DNA of 64,000 nucleotides from Atriophallophorus winterbourni (Eukaryota > Platyhelminthes > Trematoda > Plagiorchiida > Microphallidae). The stretch is from positions 1 through 64,000 of the forward strand of contig JACCGJ010016451.1 in the NCBI GenBank assembly GCA_013407085.1, given 5' to 3'. Each line of letters starts with the position of its first letter. Position 1 is the stretch's first letter. A program made the position numbers and the translations under genes. The notes below the pieces were generated by a model. The model did not search any database. It saw only the letters and a list, made by a program, of their open reading frames with translations, and was not told where the DNA came from. Below, one piece after another: positions 11,531 through 24,336 of this stretch.

Positions 11531-11689
11531 AGCATTCGGTTCAACAGTTTCTAGTGTTTAAGTAATAGACAGTTGTGTGACAATTGAAACCGCATCCATT
11601 GTACAGGAGCAACTACTCGAAACACTTTCTCGGCTTTCATTATTATTGACGTTAAGCTAATCAACGTCGTCTGGGCGTGGCAGTAAGAA

Positions 11690-12200
11690 ATAAATAAATA
11701 AATGAATTTTATTCTTGGAAATCAAAAGCATGTTGACCATGATCAATAATTTCCAAAAGGTTTGTAAAATCAGATTGTAGTATGAACATTTGCAAAAACA
11801 ATTTTCAAGGTCATTTCTGCAACGGAATTTAACGTCGGAAGAATATAAAGTTAACAGTATTTAGAAGTTGCTTTCAGATAGTCCGTACGTGATCTGATGT
11901 AATACAAAAACACAGGTATTGCGAAGAAAAGTCAATGAATGATACTGGAAGCACTGAAGTTTAGCGGATAAGGTCCATCAAGGATAAGTGAAGAATCTCT
12001 GTTGTTGATGTTCCAAACTTTTTCATTTTGATTGTTCGAAATGAATTTATCTTTCCCGAATATGAACTGTTTTCCTGTCCGCTAGGCGAAGGTAATTTAT
12101 TCCACTAGGTCGAGTTCTGGGGTCCGTTTCATTTGGGTGCAGATTCAGAATTGTGCTGTGAAGGAAATACTCGAAAGCGAGAGAATGTTTTTTCGAACGT
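11690..12200 (-). mobile_element. Family 2-type LINE 3' end, minus strand, nested target
   Basis: An (AATA)n run at 11690-11703 followed by TTTTATTCTTGGAAATC and GCATGTTGACCATGATCAAT resembles the family 2 terminus seen at 12245-12290 and 22505-22565. It is cut at about 12200 by the ATA-repeat tail of the next copy, so that copy was probably inserted later. Confidence 0.5.

Positions 12201-12202
<2 letters not shown>

Positions 12203-12246
<44 letters not shown>
12203..12246 (+). repeat. (ATA)n microsatellite / LINE tail
   Basis: An uninterrupted run of about 14 ATA/AAT triplets. It forms the 3' tail of the minus-strand family 2 copy that follows it. Confidence 0.85.
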
Positions 12247-12248
<2 letters not shown>

Positions 12249-12594
12249 ATATTCTTGGTAAACCAAGGCATGCAAAACATGATCAGGTTATCAATGTGTA
12301 CAGAATAAATTAATTATAAAATGACCTTATCAAGCGGAATTTTTGAACATTTTGCTGATTAATAAAGGATGGTAAATTTACAAGGGTAAGAACGTTAACT
12401 TTTTTTTCGCAATGTCACACAGTAATGAAGTTCCATCTAGATTGCATCGAAATAATCAAATGAAGGGGATGCGATTAATTCTGGAGCAGGGGTTGAAAGA
12501 AAAGAAAATAACGGAAAAAAAAATTATGGAGGAAATAGTGCGTGTGAAGATATAATTGTCACAGTAAAAATAAATTTTCGAAATAAAGAAAGTT

Positions 12595-12596
<2 letters not shown>

Positions 12597-12629
<33 letters not shown>
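12597..12629 (+). repeat. (TA)n microsatellite
   Basis: About 16 TA dinucleotides in a row inside the 3' part of family 2 copy ii. Confidence 0.9.
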
Positions 12630-12633
<4 letters not shown>

Positions 12634-14839
12634 ATATATTTATTATCAATACTTAGGAATGCCATTATTATATAAATCATCAGGCACAACATCTAAGCAA
12701 AGAATATTGCAAATTTTATCTATGGTAAGAAATGAAGCCAGATGTGATTTGAATTCATTTAAAGAGGAACCGAGTCTTATATATTATGGAAGGAGATTCC
12801 ACAGTTTAGCATATTTATTCAAGAAGAAATTGTTCCTCACTTCAGTACGCAACCTTGGTAATTTAATAGTTATATAGATCTATGTATAATATCTATAGAT
12901 CTATGTATAATATTCATACTTTGTTTGGCTTTAGTAATGAGGTGGCGTATCTGATCGTTGAAACTGAGTGATGCAGAATATCGAAATCCTAAATCATGCT
13001 TGCTGTCAATCATTTGAATTGCGTTATTGTTAAGAACGATTGAGTTATTTTGTATCGTGCATCTTATAGGCATAAAATTTGAGTTTGCTGTTGAGAACGT
13101 TAGACCGTTATTTGTCGCCGAATCTGCAAGTGCAGCTAAATCATTTTTTAGTAGAGCTATATAGGTTTTTGCTTGATAAGCTGGGAAAGTAATAAAGACT
13201 TTCATGTCATCAGCGAATGAGAACAGTTTGCTATTTGAAATGACGTTATGTATGACATTGATATATATAAAAAACAGTGAGGGGCCTAATACGCTTCCTT
13301 GATCACCCCACAGGGAAGAGGAAGGCTGCGAGATCTCTGGCCAATAACTTCGACGCAGTAAGTGCGACCGGTAAGAAAAGAAGTTAACCAGGAAAGAAGA
13401 CTACCACCGGTGCCATATGATTCAAGTTTCGATAATAATATCTTATGAGGAACAGTATCAAATGCTTTCGTTATGTCTAGGAAGATAACTACAACTGCCA
13501 AACATTACTCAATCGATGAAGTAATATAGTCTAGGTATTCAAGCTGGCATGTAATGCAAGATCTTTTATTCAGAAAGTCGTTTTGAGCTCTAGAGGAGAA
13601 ACTTGTAGATTAGTGATTTAAGATAGCTTTTTTACTATTTTTTCAAGTAATGTAAATATTATTGCTGTGTGGTTGATTTAGCGATAATTTGATACCGTGT
13701 GCTTTGAGCTAGATTTATGTCTTGGTGTAACGACGGAGTGTTTCCATTTTGAAGGGAAGATTCTAGATTAGATTGAAGTGTTAAATAAGTTCAGTAGAAA
13801 AAGTTTGAAATCGTCACCACCCATTCTGCAATTGGCAGGTGGAATGCCTGTTATGTCTGGCTTAAGACTCAACTTAGTTTGCTTGCAGATTTCATGAATA
13901 TCATTTAGATGTATGCATATAGTGTTTAATACACTAGCTGCCCGAAATGCTTTAGTGATATCTTTATAGATGGAAGTATTGTATATAGTATTTAAATTTT
14001 GAGAAATTCTTCACAGATTGTAATAGGGTCTGTAATTCTCATTTCTGCCGAATTATAAGTTCGATCCTGAATAAGAAAATCTACTTTGCTGGTTGAGTTT
14101 ACGGATCGTGATTTAAATAACTTGCTAAGTGATTTTACCTTATCACAACTGTTCAGTGCTTTATTTTCTGATGGTTTTAATTTATGGTCTAGAATAAGTT
14201 TGTGGTCACTTGATTGTTCATAGGAACGTAAACGAGCGAACATATCATTATTGTTTATTGCAACTATAGATCATTTTTTATTATTTTCTTTTACATTTTC
14301 TCGAGCCTAGTTTGTTATATGCGTTTTTAGGATTGCTAGCTCTGTTGATTAAACCTATAATTTTCGATTGGAATGTAGACGATATCGTTAGAAATTCATT
14401 TGAAAGGAAGAATTGAGACTAATTTTTAATCCTTATAAGTGATGAAAGCAAGTTCCAATCGATGTAACGGTGGAGAATCTTGACCTCATTGGTAGGTTTG
14501 CAAGTGTACGGTAGATGAAAAGATAATAATTTATGATCCCCATTAAAGGGGGAAGGCAATATTCGTAATTTGGTTAGATCAATATTTAAAGTTATGACTA
14601 AGTCAAGAATGTTGCCCTTTCTAGTCGGTCTATCAGTAAATTGTTTGTAACCTAGTAAGTCAAGCATTTTCATGAAATTGCATGAGAGCTAACTTTACTT
14701 CGTTCGTGCCACTTTAAATTAGGAATGTTTATATTTTTGGTAGATTTTATTATTTTGCACGTTTGGATAAAAATGTGACATTTCTAGGCCTCATACGAAA
14801 AAAGAGTTATATACACAATGGTGTATAGAAAATGTTATC

Positions 14840-15870
14840 GGAGACAATGTTGAGATTAATTAGTGTAAAAGCATTTCTAGGGTCCGGTAACCTGACACTT
14901 GAATGGCCAGTTATGTAGAGAATACTATCATGATATACTAATATATGTAGAAAGATGTGGAATTATAAACCTGAAATCCCATGAGAGTATAGAATATCTA
15001 GAGGAGAGTTTATCTTAAGGATTTGGGATAGTGAGCGAACGGTAAAAGCTCCTACACGCGTTTTAAATTTTACAGTAGATGTGAATATACAGAAATTTAG
15101 AGGAAGAGAATTCCAAAGTTATGCATATGTACTTAAGAAGAAGTTAAGTCTAACTTTAGCCTTGTTTGATCGCGCAAATCATATTGAATATAATCGCGAG
15201 AGCTCATGCCAGACTGAATCTAAACTCGCTGCTGGGTAATGATTCGGAAGAAAAGGAGCAGATTCAGTCGAATCATGCGTAGCCACTCAGCAAATTAAAC
15301 CTTTCAATATAATGCAGGGGGTTAGAATAGCCAAAAGTTATTTTGCTGAAAGTACGTTAAAGTCTCTCTAAGAGAAAACAATCACGCATCCCCGAGTGGG
15401 AATATATGGTATTACAATAATCAAGAATTGGTAGGACGTTCATCTTATACAGTGCGATTTTCCTCACGCATAAGAGGAATTAATGGTTAATTAAGCCAAA
15501 GTTTTGTCGTACTCTCGTGAGGAGATATCTTGCTTGCTCATTAAATTTGAGAGAAGAGAAATACCTAAATCCGAGGTCCCTAACTTCTACAGAAGAAGTT
15601 ATGGTTGAGCTAGTTAATGTAAGTGTGTCACAGGGGATTTAGCAGCGTAATCGCATATAGTGTGACAAAGTAACATAGAATTCTAATCTCCATTGTGCGC
15701 CCCAGCTTGATAGAGATGCAAGATTAGTCTTAAAGGATATCAAAGTGTGTGGCATTTCATCAGGTGGAAATGATAGGCCGACTTTTATGTCATCAGCGAA
15801 GATAAAGAGTTTAGAGTGGTTCACAACACATTGCAGATCATTAACATAGATGAAATACACCAAGTTATGT
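14840..15870 (-). mobile_element. LINE family 2 fragment, minus strand (RT palm and C-terminus)
   Basis: Minus-strand 15639-15863 reads VYFIYVNDLQCVVNHSKLFI followed by FADDIKVGLSF, the RT catalytic FADD box with both Asp. The LINE C-terminal block follows at lower coordinates in broken frames. The 5' part is missing. Confidence 0.65.
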
Positions 15871-15879
15871 CATGCATGA

Positions 15880-17280
15880 TCTTTGTTCTTATGAACAAGT
15901 ATATTAAATAAAACAGTGATTTTACAAACGTTTTAATGGAACACAAATACACATTTTTTCGTTAGCAACCAAAATATAGTTTGGTAACATTCGTACAGAT
16001 GGTAGCTTGTATAAAACATAAAAATTGATAGACCATTAGAAAAAATAACAGCAAATGTTTGAAATATAGGAAATGGGTTAACTACATTTTGGGAGGGTAC
16101 ACATCACAATGTTTGTTCATGAATGATGTTTAACATGCAATTTCAAACACAGATAAGCGGACTGGGAATTCACTTCATTGAGTCCCGGACAGATGAGTGA
16201 TATCATCAATTCAAGAATTAATAGAGTGTATTTCGTTTAATTTCAACAATTCTGAAAATTAAATTGTCAAGAAAAAAGTTTTATGCCAATTTCAATTTTT
16301 ATAGCTGAGAAAATAAAAGCCTTTAATGCCGTATATAAGTATAAATTATCTAGAGTTGTTATAATATTAAATATCTTAACTAATTTTTCCGGTGTTAAAA
16401 AGGAGTTGAGTTGCTTTTTGTATTCAGTTTGTGAACTGCTCAGTCTTATATTATAGGGAAGTAAATTACATGAACGAGAATATTTAGAAATAAAGAAATC
16501 ATTTCGTGCACGATTGTGAATTTTCGGTAAATGAATTTTGTTTTTGTGGCGAAGATTATATACTTCTGATTTTCTGAAATCTAATTGTAAATCAATGGCG
16601 ATCATATCTTTTTTTAACATTCTGTAGAAAAGTGCAAGATTTTGTCGTATTCTTCGAAACCTTAATGGTTCCAAACCCAGGATCTCATTTCTTCCCTTAT
16701 ATAAATGCTTATCCGAACTAGTGGTAATGGATCGTGTGAACGAACGTTGGATGCCTTCAAAAGCATAACTATCAGACCGAGTAATGTTGCTAGATATAAT
16801 ATTGCAGTAATCTAATAAAGGTAGTGTATGTAACTTGTAAAGTTCCAGCTTGCACTGGGGTAGAGAGATGAATGTATGAAGTAAACCTATATTCTTTTCT
16901 GTTTTAGATATCATGTTGCAAATTCGTTAACGAAATAAAAGTGTTCCATAATATCGATAACCTAAATCACGTATACAATATGCTGGCTGTAGTGGTGTGT
17001 TATTCAAGATGATCTAATCGTTTGGTATGATACATTTAAAATTTATAAAGTTAGATTTAGTGGTGAAGAACTCAAGACCGTTTCGATTACTTCATTGAAG
17101 TGAAGCATCCAGGTCTTGGTTCAATTTTGATATATAGTCTCTAGTCTGGTTAGATGGAAAGGCTACGGCGATATTTATATCATCTGCAAGCAAAAAGATT
17201 TTACAGTGTGTCATGACAGATAGAATATCGTTAATAAATGCCAAGAAGAGTAATCCAAATTAAACGCTTCCTTCTATGAC
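15880..17280 (-). mobile_element. LINE family 2 fragment, minus strand (RT end plus 3' UTR)
   Basis: Minus-strand 16267-16914 is an open 215-codon stretch with EKNIGLLHTFISLPQCKLEL, DYCNIISSNITRSD, RNEILGLEPLRFRRIRQNLA and RSCNLLPYNIRLSSS. This is the post-RT domain also seen in copy iii at 23026-23475. Further up (about 16970-17260) degraded RT is readable, including a LADDINIAVAF-like catalytic box. About 15880-16260 is a probable 3' UTR. Confidence 0.65.
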
Positions 17281-17960
17281 TGCGCTCGAAATTGAAAAAG
17301 TTCGTGAACAGTAGCCATTTATCTCTACAGATTTTATCACCCAGTAGTTTCTCAATTACTTTCTAGAAAGTGTTAGTCTGGCAGACAGGTATATATTTAG
17401 CAAGAGTTGACCTGCAACCGTCCTTGTGAAGTGGAACTATTATGTCTTTATTTCACTCACTATGAACCACTCCTAGGTTTAAGCATTAATTAAAGAGCTT
17501 TCATAAATCTTCTGTAAGCATTGGGGCGAGTTTAATTGGCATAATTGAGTGGATAGCATCCTGACCCACAGCTTTGTTGACGCAAACATGGATAAGTGCG
17601 TCATGCATCTCGGCATCATTGAAGGATATCTTATCTAGTACAGGGGTACCAGGAAGTAGATTAAACAACCGAGACGGTGCATTTAAAGAATTATCAAGTC
17701 GCTAAACACTACTGTAGAACGTTGAGAGGGAATCAAATCTCTAATGCTTCCACTGGTTTTGCTTCTTGATCGAGCGTTGCAATAAAATCTTTTCGGATTA
17801 TATTCAGAATCCCAAGCTAAGGGTAACTCAAACTCCTATTTGGGCAAACGCTGTATTTTAACCAAATGTTCCGAGCGTTTTTGTACCGGATCTAAGAACC
17901 AGAACCGAGAGATAGCTTACACTCGAGGAGTCCACCAGGTCGTTCTTTTATGCTTTTCAC
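17280..17960 (-). mobile_element. CR1-like subfamily B RT fragment, minus strand
   Basis: Degraded minus-strand frames give the segment before the RT fingers (compare IHVRANKAEGSDHIHSIMLR of copy B). There is an abrupt change from family 2 sequence to subfamily B sequence at about 17280, so this is a composite junction. Confidence 0.4.
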
Positions 17961-18184
17961 GACTTGCAGCGTAGCGTAATTTTCTCGCAACTCTTCTAGA
18001 TACTTACAATTTTTATCCCAGTTTTCACTTACCATGAAACCGTTAGATAACTCTAGTGAATATTTTGAAGTTTGTAGAAGTAAACCCAGTCTACAACCCT
18101 ATCCTGAGCAATAGATTTGAGAAAACGTGGTACCGCTTTGAAACTTAAGATAAATGAAGCCATTCGAGAAAAGTTTTAAATTGT

Positions 18185-18440
18185 TTGGCGACTACACCTA
18201 AGGGAATTACTAAATCTATGTCTGGAAGGTTGAAATCACCTAAGATTATTCTTGGTCAAACACTGAATGCCCTTATGGATGAACAAAGTACTGTGTTGCT
18301 CACATTCCCCGCCTTTACATACCACTGGTGGTTTCTGCGTGTTTGCCGTCATCAGATGAAGGCAGTTAGATTAGTTTTAGTCAGCCTTGAAACAGTGTAA
18401 AAGTGGTAAGCAAAGTTATACTTAATTACATAAGCACCGT
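18185..18440 (+). repeat. Dispersed repeat unit U2 joined to LINE endonuclease sequence
   Basis: The right part (about 18245-18420) matches U1 and U3-U5. The left part, read on the minus strand, is IILGDFNLPDID, the conserved GDFN block of the CR1-like endonuclease. So here the repeat unit is fused to, or partly derived from, the endonuclease region of a minus-strand LINE. Confidence 0.55.
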
Positions 18441-18889
18441 GACGTGCGGTTAGATTCATTTTCACAATTTTCGGTTATAACTTTCCGATCGGTTTGATTT
18501 TTGGGTATCTACCTGAACGTTTGCAACGACGGATCTACTCATACAAGAATCATCAATTTGCGACTTGTCGTTCTTTGTGTGCGTCATCCGTGGATTTTTT
18601 TACAGTTAGTTCGTTTATTCGAATCGGTTTTGTGTTTCTGCTGTTATATCAACCCATTGGTATTTACCAATGTTGTGAACTACTCGGAGGATTAATTAAC
18701 GTTAGGTCATTTTCTCGCCAATATTCTTAACGGAAGGCTCGCAAATTCACGGTTAAATCAGGTGACGAAATATTTTTACAAATCGTCGCTTTCCGTCAAC
18801 TTCACACAAAACTACACAAACCAACCGCAGCCGTATCGATTTTTCTGCTCTGATTTGTGCTTTTAATTGGCCCCGTTAACAATTTGATG

Positions 18890-20570
18890 TTCGCAAAACA
18901 TGCGTCGTCTGCATAAAAGTCGTCATCTGTAAGGTTAAATCTGTCACGCGTTGCAACCATTCGCACACATGAAACGCAGAATGTGACAAATCCCTGACCT
19001 CGGAGGCGTTATCAATCCTGAATTATGAAACCATGCCTTGTGTACGCTACGCGTGCAACTAATTTCGAACCTAACCAAACGCAGATTTAGTTGTGTCCAA
19101 CAGAGTAACCTGGATGATCGAATACTGTGCTTAGAGCTCCTCATACAAACGTTGAATGCATCGGTAGAGACTCTGGTCACCACTCAGAATTTTCAGTTTG
19201 CCCGTAGAGGTTTGGATAAATCCGAAACCAGTGACGATAATACCAGTCACATAAACGCTGAATCTTTGCAGATAATTCAACATGAAGGTTCAGCTGCTAC
19301 AAGTGTGGCGGTGTCGTGAAGAGCCATCTTTTCATCAAGATTCCACTTTTACAAATGCGACTGTTGAAGCCCTGTTTGTCCAGAAGTTTTCTGGTCCGCA
19401 AAACGTTACGAAGCTAAAACCACCAGCTCATTTGAAGTTTCAGCGAAAACCGTCAGGTTCAAAACCGAAAGTCACGGTGCAAAATACTCCCAAATTGGAC
19501 ACAATAGGTTTTTGATCTTAGGTTGTTGAAACGTCCAGCAACCAGCTAAAGCGACAGGCCCACAGTGCACATTCCCTCTATGGACTAAGTGTGATTTGCA
19601 CCGAGGTGAAGGAAACAAGTGCCACCTTACTAGGGGGCAGGATAAAGCACGATAAAGAAGAATGGAAAAGGTTGTGCGGCAACATGGACCTAGTTTCAGT
19701 TGAAACCCTATACGACTGAATCTTAAAACTACTTCCTCAAATCTGGACCATCAAGACTGTTTGAAATCACGGTCAACTCTAAAAGGGATCTAGAAAACAT
19801 CTTATTACCTGCTTTTCTCCTGCGTAGGGAGAATTCGGAGAACAGTGCAAGGATCTCCGCTGATGTATACTGGTGGGAAAGGGCTTGGAACTCCCAACAA
19901 CAATATCAAACGAAGCAGAGGGATGATCGAAGTTTAATACTTTTAGGAGTCCCAGAAACTGATGAAGCAAATAATAAAGCAGTGTAACGCAAACACGATC
20001 AGCTACAATGTAGATTCCTCAGAGATATACTTGGCTCTCATGATGTAGCTGTGATGAATAATTCCCGCATCCCAAAATCTTCGAATTATAAGGGCATTTG
20101 TCATAGGCCCCTTAAAATAACCTTCATGCGTAAAGATATGTTTAACACGCAGAAAACTCGTTGGAAAAATGGCCGCAGACAAATTCGACGAGAAATTACA
20201 CAACGCCCATCGAAACTTCATATTGGACAGATACATGCACCACAAAGTCCAATAGAAACATCAACAAGTCAATCAGTAGTTGACGTGTCAGAAACAAATG
20301 CAGCCGATAATATAGATCATTGTATTCCAAACGTTCATACGATCGGGCATCTTTGCGAGCAAAAAACCTACAGATGCCGACTCTGGAGAGTCGGCCTAAG
20401 AGATATTCTGCACTTCGCTACCCTCCTTCTGCACACCTCATCCTTGTTGAGAAAAACAACCTAAGAAATGTATCTACATCAACGCACGATGTTTTGGAAA
20501 CAAAATCCTCCCGTTTAAAAATATCATGTCAAACTAACACAGCTATTAAGAAAGTAACACCTGCCTAAAT
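18890..20570 (+). mobile_element. LINE ORF1 remnant, third family
   Basis: Broken plus-strand frames resemble a LINE ORF1. There is a Cys/His-containing start at about 18900-18975, then NLDDRILCLELLIQTLNASV (19103 on), and a basic/Pro-rich segment (19282-19515). Then comes a conserved-looking ILLGVPETDEANNKA (about 19937-19985) and a domain up to 20245 with RRQIRREITQRPSKLHIGQ. No intact ORF. Family assignment rests on domain order only. Confidence 0.45.
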
Positions 20571-20617
20571 CTACTCCAACGAGTATTTTGGAAATTTTCG
20601 AATTAGATATTCCCAAG

Positions 20618-21060
20618 GATCATGGATACATACTTGAGACCAGTCATGGAATACGGTGTTCAGTCACGTTCTTCGTGGCCCTGGAAGGATGATACACTTA
20701 TGCAGCAAATCTATCACCGCTCAACAAAACTAGATCTCAGCAAACGAAACAAGCAATTTAAAGAAAGCATAGCTCAAATTAATCTGTTAGACTTTCCCTA
20801 TCGACAAATTAGAGGAGACTTTATCCTACTTTGCAAAAAATTCTATACCCCGAACTACCTGTTACAGGATTTATTCACGCGAAGGAGTACGAGAAATTAT
20901 CGGACCCATGAATGTGTTGGTGGTCACCAATTCCCACATTTAATGCAGAAGGTATCTCTATTCTGTCAGTGTCTTTTTTACAGGGAACAGTTTAGCTTCT
21001 ATCGTTGCACACTTCACTAGCTTGTATTTATTTAAAACGAAATTAGACGGAATTTTATTG
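20618..21060 (+). pseudogene. ORF2 C-terminal fragment of the third LINE family
   Basis: Opens MDTYLRPVMEYGVQSRSSWP, corresponding to the RPHLEYCVQAWSP block downstream of LINE RTs. It then has YHRSTKLDLSKRNKQFKESI and INLLDFPYRQIRGDFILLCK. The endonuclease and RT palm are absent, so ORF1 and the very end of ORF2 are joined with the middle deleted. Confidence 0.65.
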
Positions 21061-21204
21061 AATTATTCGTTTCCCGAAAACTTATATACTGCTCATTCTA
21101 ATTCTTCATCTTTTTTATACGCTTACATTTCAATTTCTACCATCCTATGGTTATTGACAAGCTTGTTGATTTTTGAGACCATTGAAAACCTTGAATAATC
21201 CTTG

Positions 21205-21835
21205 AATTGAATGGCACAGTTACATGGTGTTCGTACTACGAACCATGGTGCTCAAACACAGAAGTACATAGTGATTCTTGGAAAAAACACTTGAGGTGCC
21301 TATATATGTCTAATTTTATGTTTGTTCACATTTTCCACACTCACACACAACTACCGGTTTCTGGCTGTTTGCCGTCATAAGATGAAGACAGTTAGATTAG
21401 TTTCAGTGAGCCCTAAAACAGTGGATAAGTGGTAAACAAAGTTATACTTGAAGCAACTGTTACATAGATTTCTTACAACGAACCACGGTGATCAAACAAA
21501 TAGTGATACTTTGTCAAACACTTGAAGCGCTTATGGATGTCTAATTTTATGTTTGTTCACGTTCCCCGCACTCACACACAACTACCGGTTTCTGGCTGTT
21601 TGCAGTCATAAGGTACAGACAATTAGATTAGGTTCAGTAAGCCTTGAAACAGTAAATAAGCGGTAAACAAAGTTAAACTTGAAGCAACTGTTACATAGAG
21701 TTCGTACCACGGTGGTCAAACAAATAGTGGCTCTTTGTAAAGCACTCGAGGGTCTTATGGATGACCAAAGAAATATGTTGTTCACATCTCTCGCTTTTAC
21801 ACAGTACTACCGGTTTCTGCCTAGAACGAGCAATA
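21205..21835 (+). repeat. Tandem triplication of the 230-bp repeat (U3-U5)
   Basis: Three successive units (about 21205-21440, 21441-21660, 21661-21835) share CAACTGTTACATAGATTTC-like, GGTTTCTGGCTGTTTGC and CAGTGAGCCCTAAAACAGTG motifs. The third unit is shorter and runs into minus-strand LINE endonuclease sequence at about 21840. Related single units are at 1390 and 18230. Confidence 0.7.
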
Positions 21836-22450
21836 GGTTTGTGAATACGCAGTACATCTTCCATTCTTATCATTATATGACCTCTTTTGCTGAGCGCTAG
21901 TAGGTATTTTAAATGTCTGACGGCTTCGAGCTGGGACGACAATACAAGGTAGAGAGTGGATGGAGTGCATCCATTACGAAACCTCGTAGGTTCACTCACA
22001 TGCTGACGCAACGCATGATCAAAATCCTTTCGAGAAAAGTTTCCGATTGCTCGGCGGCTAGGGGTTGAAAACATCTAAAATGTGTACGCTGGGAGCTGAT
22101 TGAAACAACCCGTCGAACTGCGAAATCTACTGCCTTGGCTGGGTGTAACGTAGAGACAAGCAATTGCGAAGGCTGACTTGTAGCAAGTCAGGGTAGTCGT
22201 AACAACTTGGACGGTTGGCAGAAGAGAAATACCCGTGTCAGTATTGTGCAAACCGTACTCTAAGAGGAGTGCAACGACACCACCTGTCCTATCTCCAGGT
22301 CTGTCGCATTTAATGACGAGATACTGTTCACTGATTTTTATTGACGCATCATCAACGTGGACATCCAGGTCTCAGAAAGCGCTAAAACCCTGAGATATAT
22401 CTCAGACACACGAAGAGAGATGTCAGCCTACTAATTTCGTTTGTAACACA
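21836..22450 (-). mobile_element. CR1-like subfamily B endonuclease fragment, minus strand
   Basis: The minus-strand translation of about 21836-22020 reads LRQHVSEPTRFRNGCTPSTL, VLSSQLEAVRHLKYL and RIHKPIARSR, colinear with copy B at 34.3-34.5 kb. Degraded earlier endonuclease sequence continues to about 22450. Frames are broken and the segment runs into the tandem repeat. Confidence 0.65.
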
Positions 22451-23025
22451 CATTAGCGTACAGCACTGGGGCGCTGGTTAAGCGTGCTTCTGAAACCAAT
22501 CAATACATGAATAAATAAACCTTTTATTCTTGAAATTCCAAGGCATGCTAAGCATGATCGATAATTATCAAAGTTGTTTGTATAGATGAAGCATAAAAAA
22601 TGGACAATAATTATAAACATTTTCAAGGTCATACGTGCTGGGAATTTTTCGTTCGTTAAAATGGTTAAGGTAAATGATAATCAGAAATTCAATATATGAG
22701 AAGTTATTGTATGGGAGAAAAATCGGGTGAGAGGAAAAATGACACGAAGAATATTAAAGAACGATGGACCGAAACATCGAAGATGTGAGGAATCTCGAAG
22801 AGTTAGAATCTTCAAAAATGTTTAGTTAGAACACATTATTATTGTCGAATATATGTTCTAAATGGAGATTGTCTTTTCGTGGGTATTCGTAGAAGATTTG
22901 GCGTCCAAGTGTTGACTCGTTATTGAACCGGAATTCTTCAAATGGATGTAAAGAGGTAATCTGGAAAATAAATACTAAGGGACGGAGTAACTGTTCACTA
23001 TGAAAGTTGAAAACTGATATCACTG

Positions 23026-23475
23026 TTAATATCCAGCAATGCCATGATTGTATAGTTCATCTAATGAGACATCTAGGTTGAGAAGTTTCATCAATTTTTC
23101 AACTGTGAGAAATGAATTCAGATGTGATTTAAAATCACATAGTGAGGTACAAAGTCTTATGTTTTTCGGAAGAATATTCCAGAGTTTAGCGTATTTATTT
23201 AGGTAAAAGTTACTTCTTACTTTCGTACAGGATCTAGGTAATTCCACTAGGTTATCTTGATTTCGTAAATTATATCTGGAACCTTGTCGGAAGCGAATAG
23301 ACGAATTTATATCTATATTATCAGAAGATATTATTCTAAATAACAGTATTAGGTTGTCTCTAATTTTACGGAACCATAGTGGTTCTAGCTTGAGCTGCTT
23401 ACATCTTTCTCTATATGATTGATTCGAGCTATATCCGGTGATTGATTTGGTAAAAGTACGTTGTACTTTTTCCAA
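23026..23475 (-). pseudogene. Family 2 ORF2 C-terminal domain
   Basis: A 149-codon open frame: KVQRTFTKSITGYSSNQSYR, LKLEPLWFRKIRDNLILLFR and YLNKYAKLWNILPKNIRLCT. This corresponds to the post-RT domain of CR1/jockey-group elements. Separated from the RT by a frame break near 23550-23617. Confidence 0.7.
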
Positions 23476-23616
23476 AAGGATGGTATCGGTTTTATTTATA
23501 CTGCTATATATTATATTACAGTAATCAAAGAGGGGTATGGTGAAAATTTCCTAAAGTTCTATCTTACATTGTGTGAGAGTAAAGAACTTATGAATCATAT
23601 TAACACTCTGCTTTGC

Positions 23617-24336
23617 CTATGAGATCACGTGATGTATATGCTCGTCGAATGTAAGCGATGCTGAATATTTGAACCCAAGATCACGTGTGCAATCGATAAG
23701 TTGAATAGGATTACTATTGAGAAGGATTGAGTTATAAGAAATTGTACATCTTAAAGTCATAAACTCAGATTTTTCTACAGAGAATGAGAGACCATTTATT
23801 TTACCACATTTGGATAATGCATCCAAAACTTTGTTTAGTCTGGTAATGTAAGTTTGTGTTTCAGAAGTTAGGAAGGAAATTACTACTTTTATGTCGTCTG
23901 CGAACAAGAATAGTTTACTATGAGAGACGACTGTATATACATCATTTATGTATAGGAGAAAAAGTAATGGACCTAAAACACTGCCTTGTATCACGCCACT
24001 TGGAATCGGCAAGGTGCGCGATCTGTGACCATTAACCACAACACAGTATGTGCGATCTGTAAGTAAAGAAGTGAACCAAAAATGAAGATTGCCACCTATT
24101 CCAAATGAACTTAGCTTAGATGGTAATAGTTTATGCGGTACTGTGTCGAAAGCTTTAGTTATATCAAGGAAGACAACTATAACTGAAAAGCCAATTTTAA
24201 TTGAACTTGTGATGCAGTCTAAGTATTCTAGCTGGCAAGTAATGCAGGATCTTTTGTTAAGGAATCCGTGCTGTGCCTTAGAAAAGAAACTAGGTGTCAG
24301 GTATTCTAGTATAGCTTTCTTTACAATTTTTTTCAA
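23617..24336 (-). pseudogene. Family 2 reverse transcriptase palm
   Basis: A 239-codon open frame with AQHGFLNKRSCITCQLEYLD, VVFLDITKAFDTVPHKLLPS (motif A, catalytic Asp present), SGVIQGSVLGPLLFLLYIND (motif B; the usual VPQG is VIQG), KLFLFADDIKVVISF (motif C, FADD intact) and DLGFKYSASLTFDEHI. All RT catalytic Asp residues are present, but the protein is cut from its fingers and endonuclease by frameshifts. Confidence 0.8.

Larger units (their letters stand above)
12200..14840 (-). mobile_element. LINE family 2, copy ii, minus strand
   Basis: The 3' end lies at the (ATA)n run 12203-12246. On the minus strand it reads: C-terminal region (12456-12870), RT after the catalytic box (12870-13205: DLGFRYSASLSFNDQIRHLI), RT motif A (13286-13501: VVIFLDITKAFDTVPHKILL and YCVEVIGQRSRSLPLPCGVI), linker (13992-14243), and the endonuclease end (14419-14673: DLLGYKQFTDRPTRKGNILD and FNGDHKLLSFHL). 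It is colinear with copy iii at 22.5-26.0 kb but frameshifted throughout. AT-rich compared with the CR1-like B and C copies. Confidence 0.75.

Noticed and set aside
21205..21835. CRISPR-like or other spacer array
   Set aside because: Units of about 230 bp in direct contact, without spacers, in a eukaryotic repeat-rich context.
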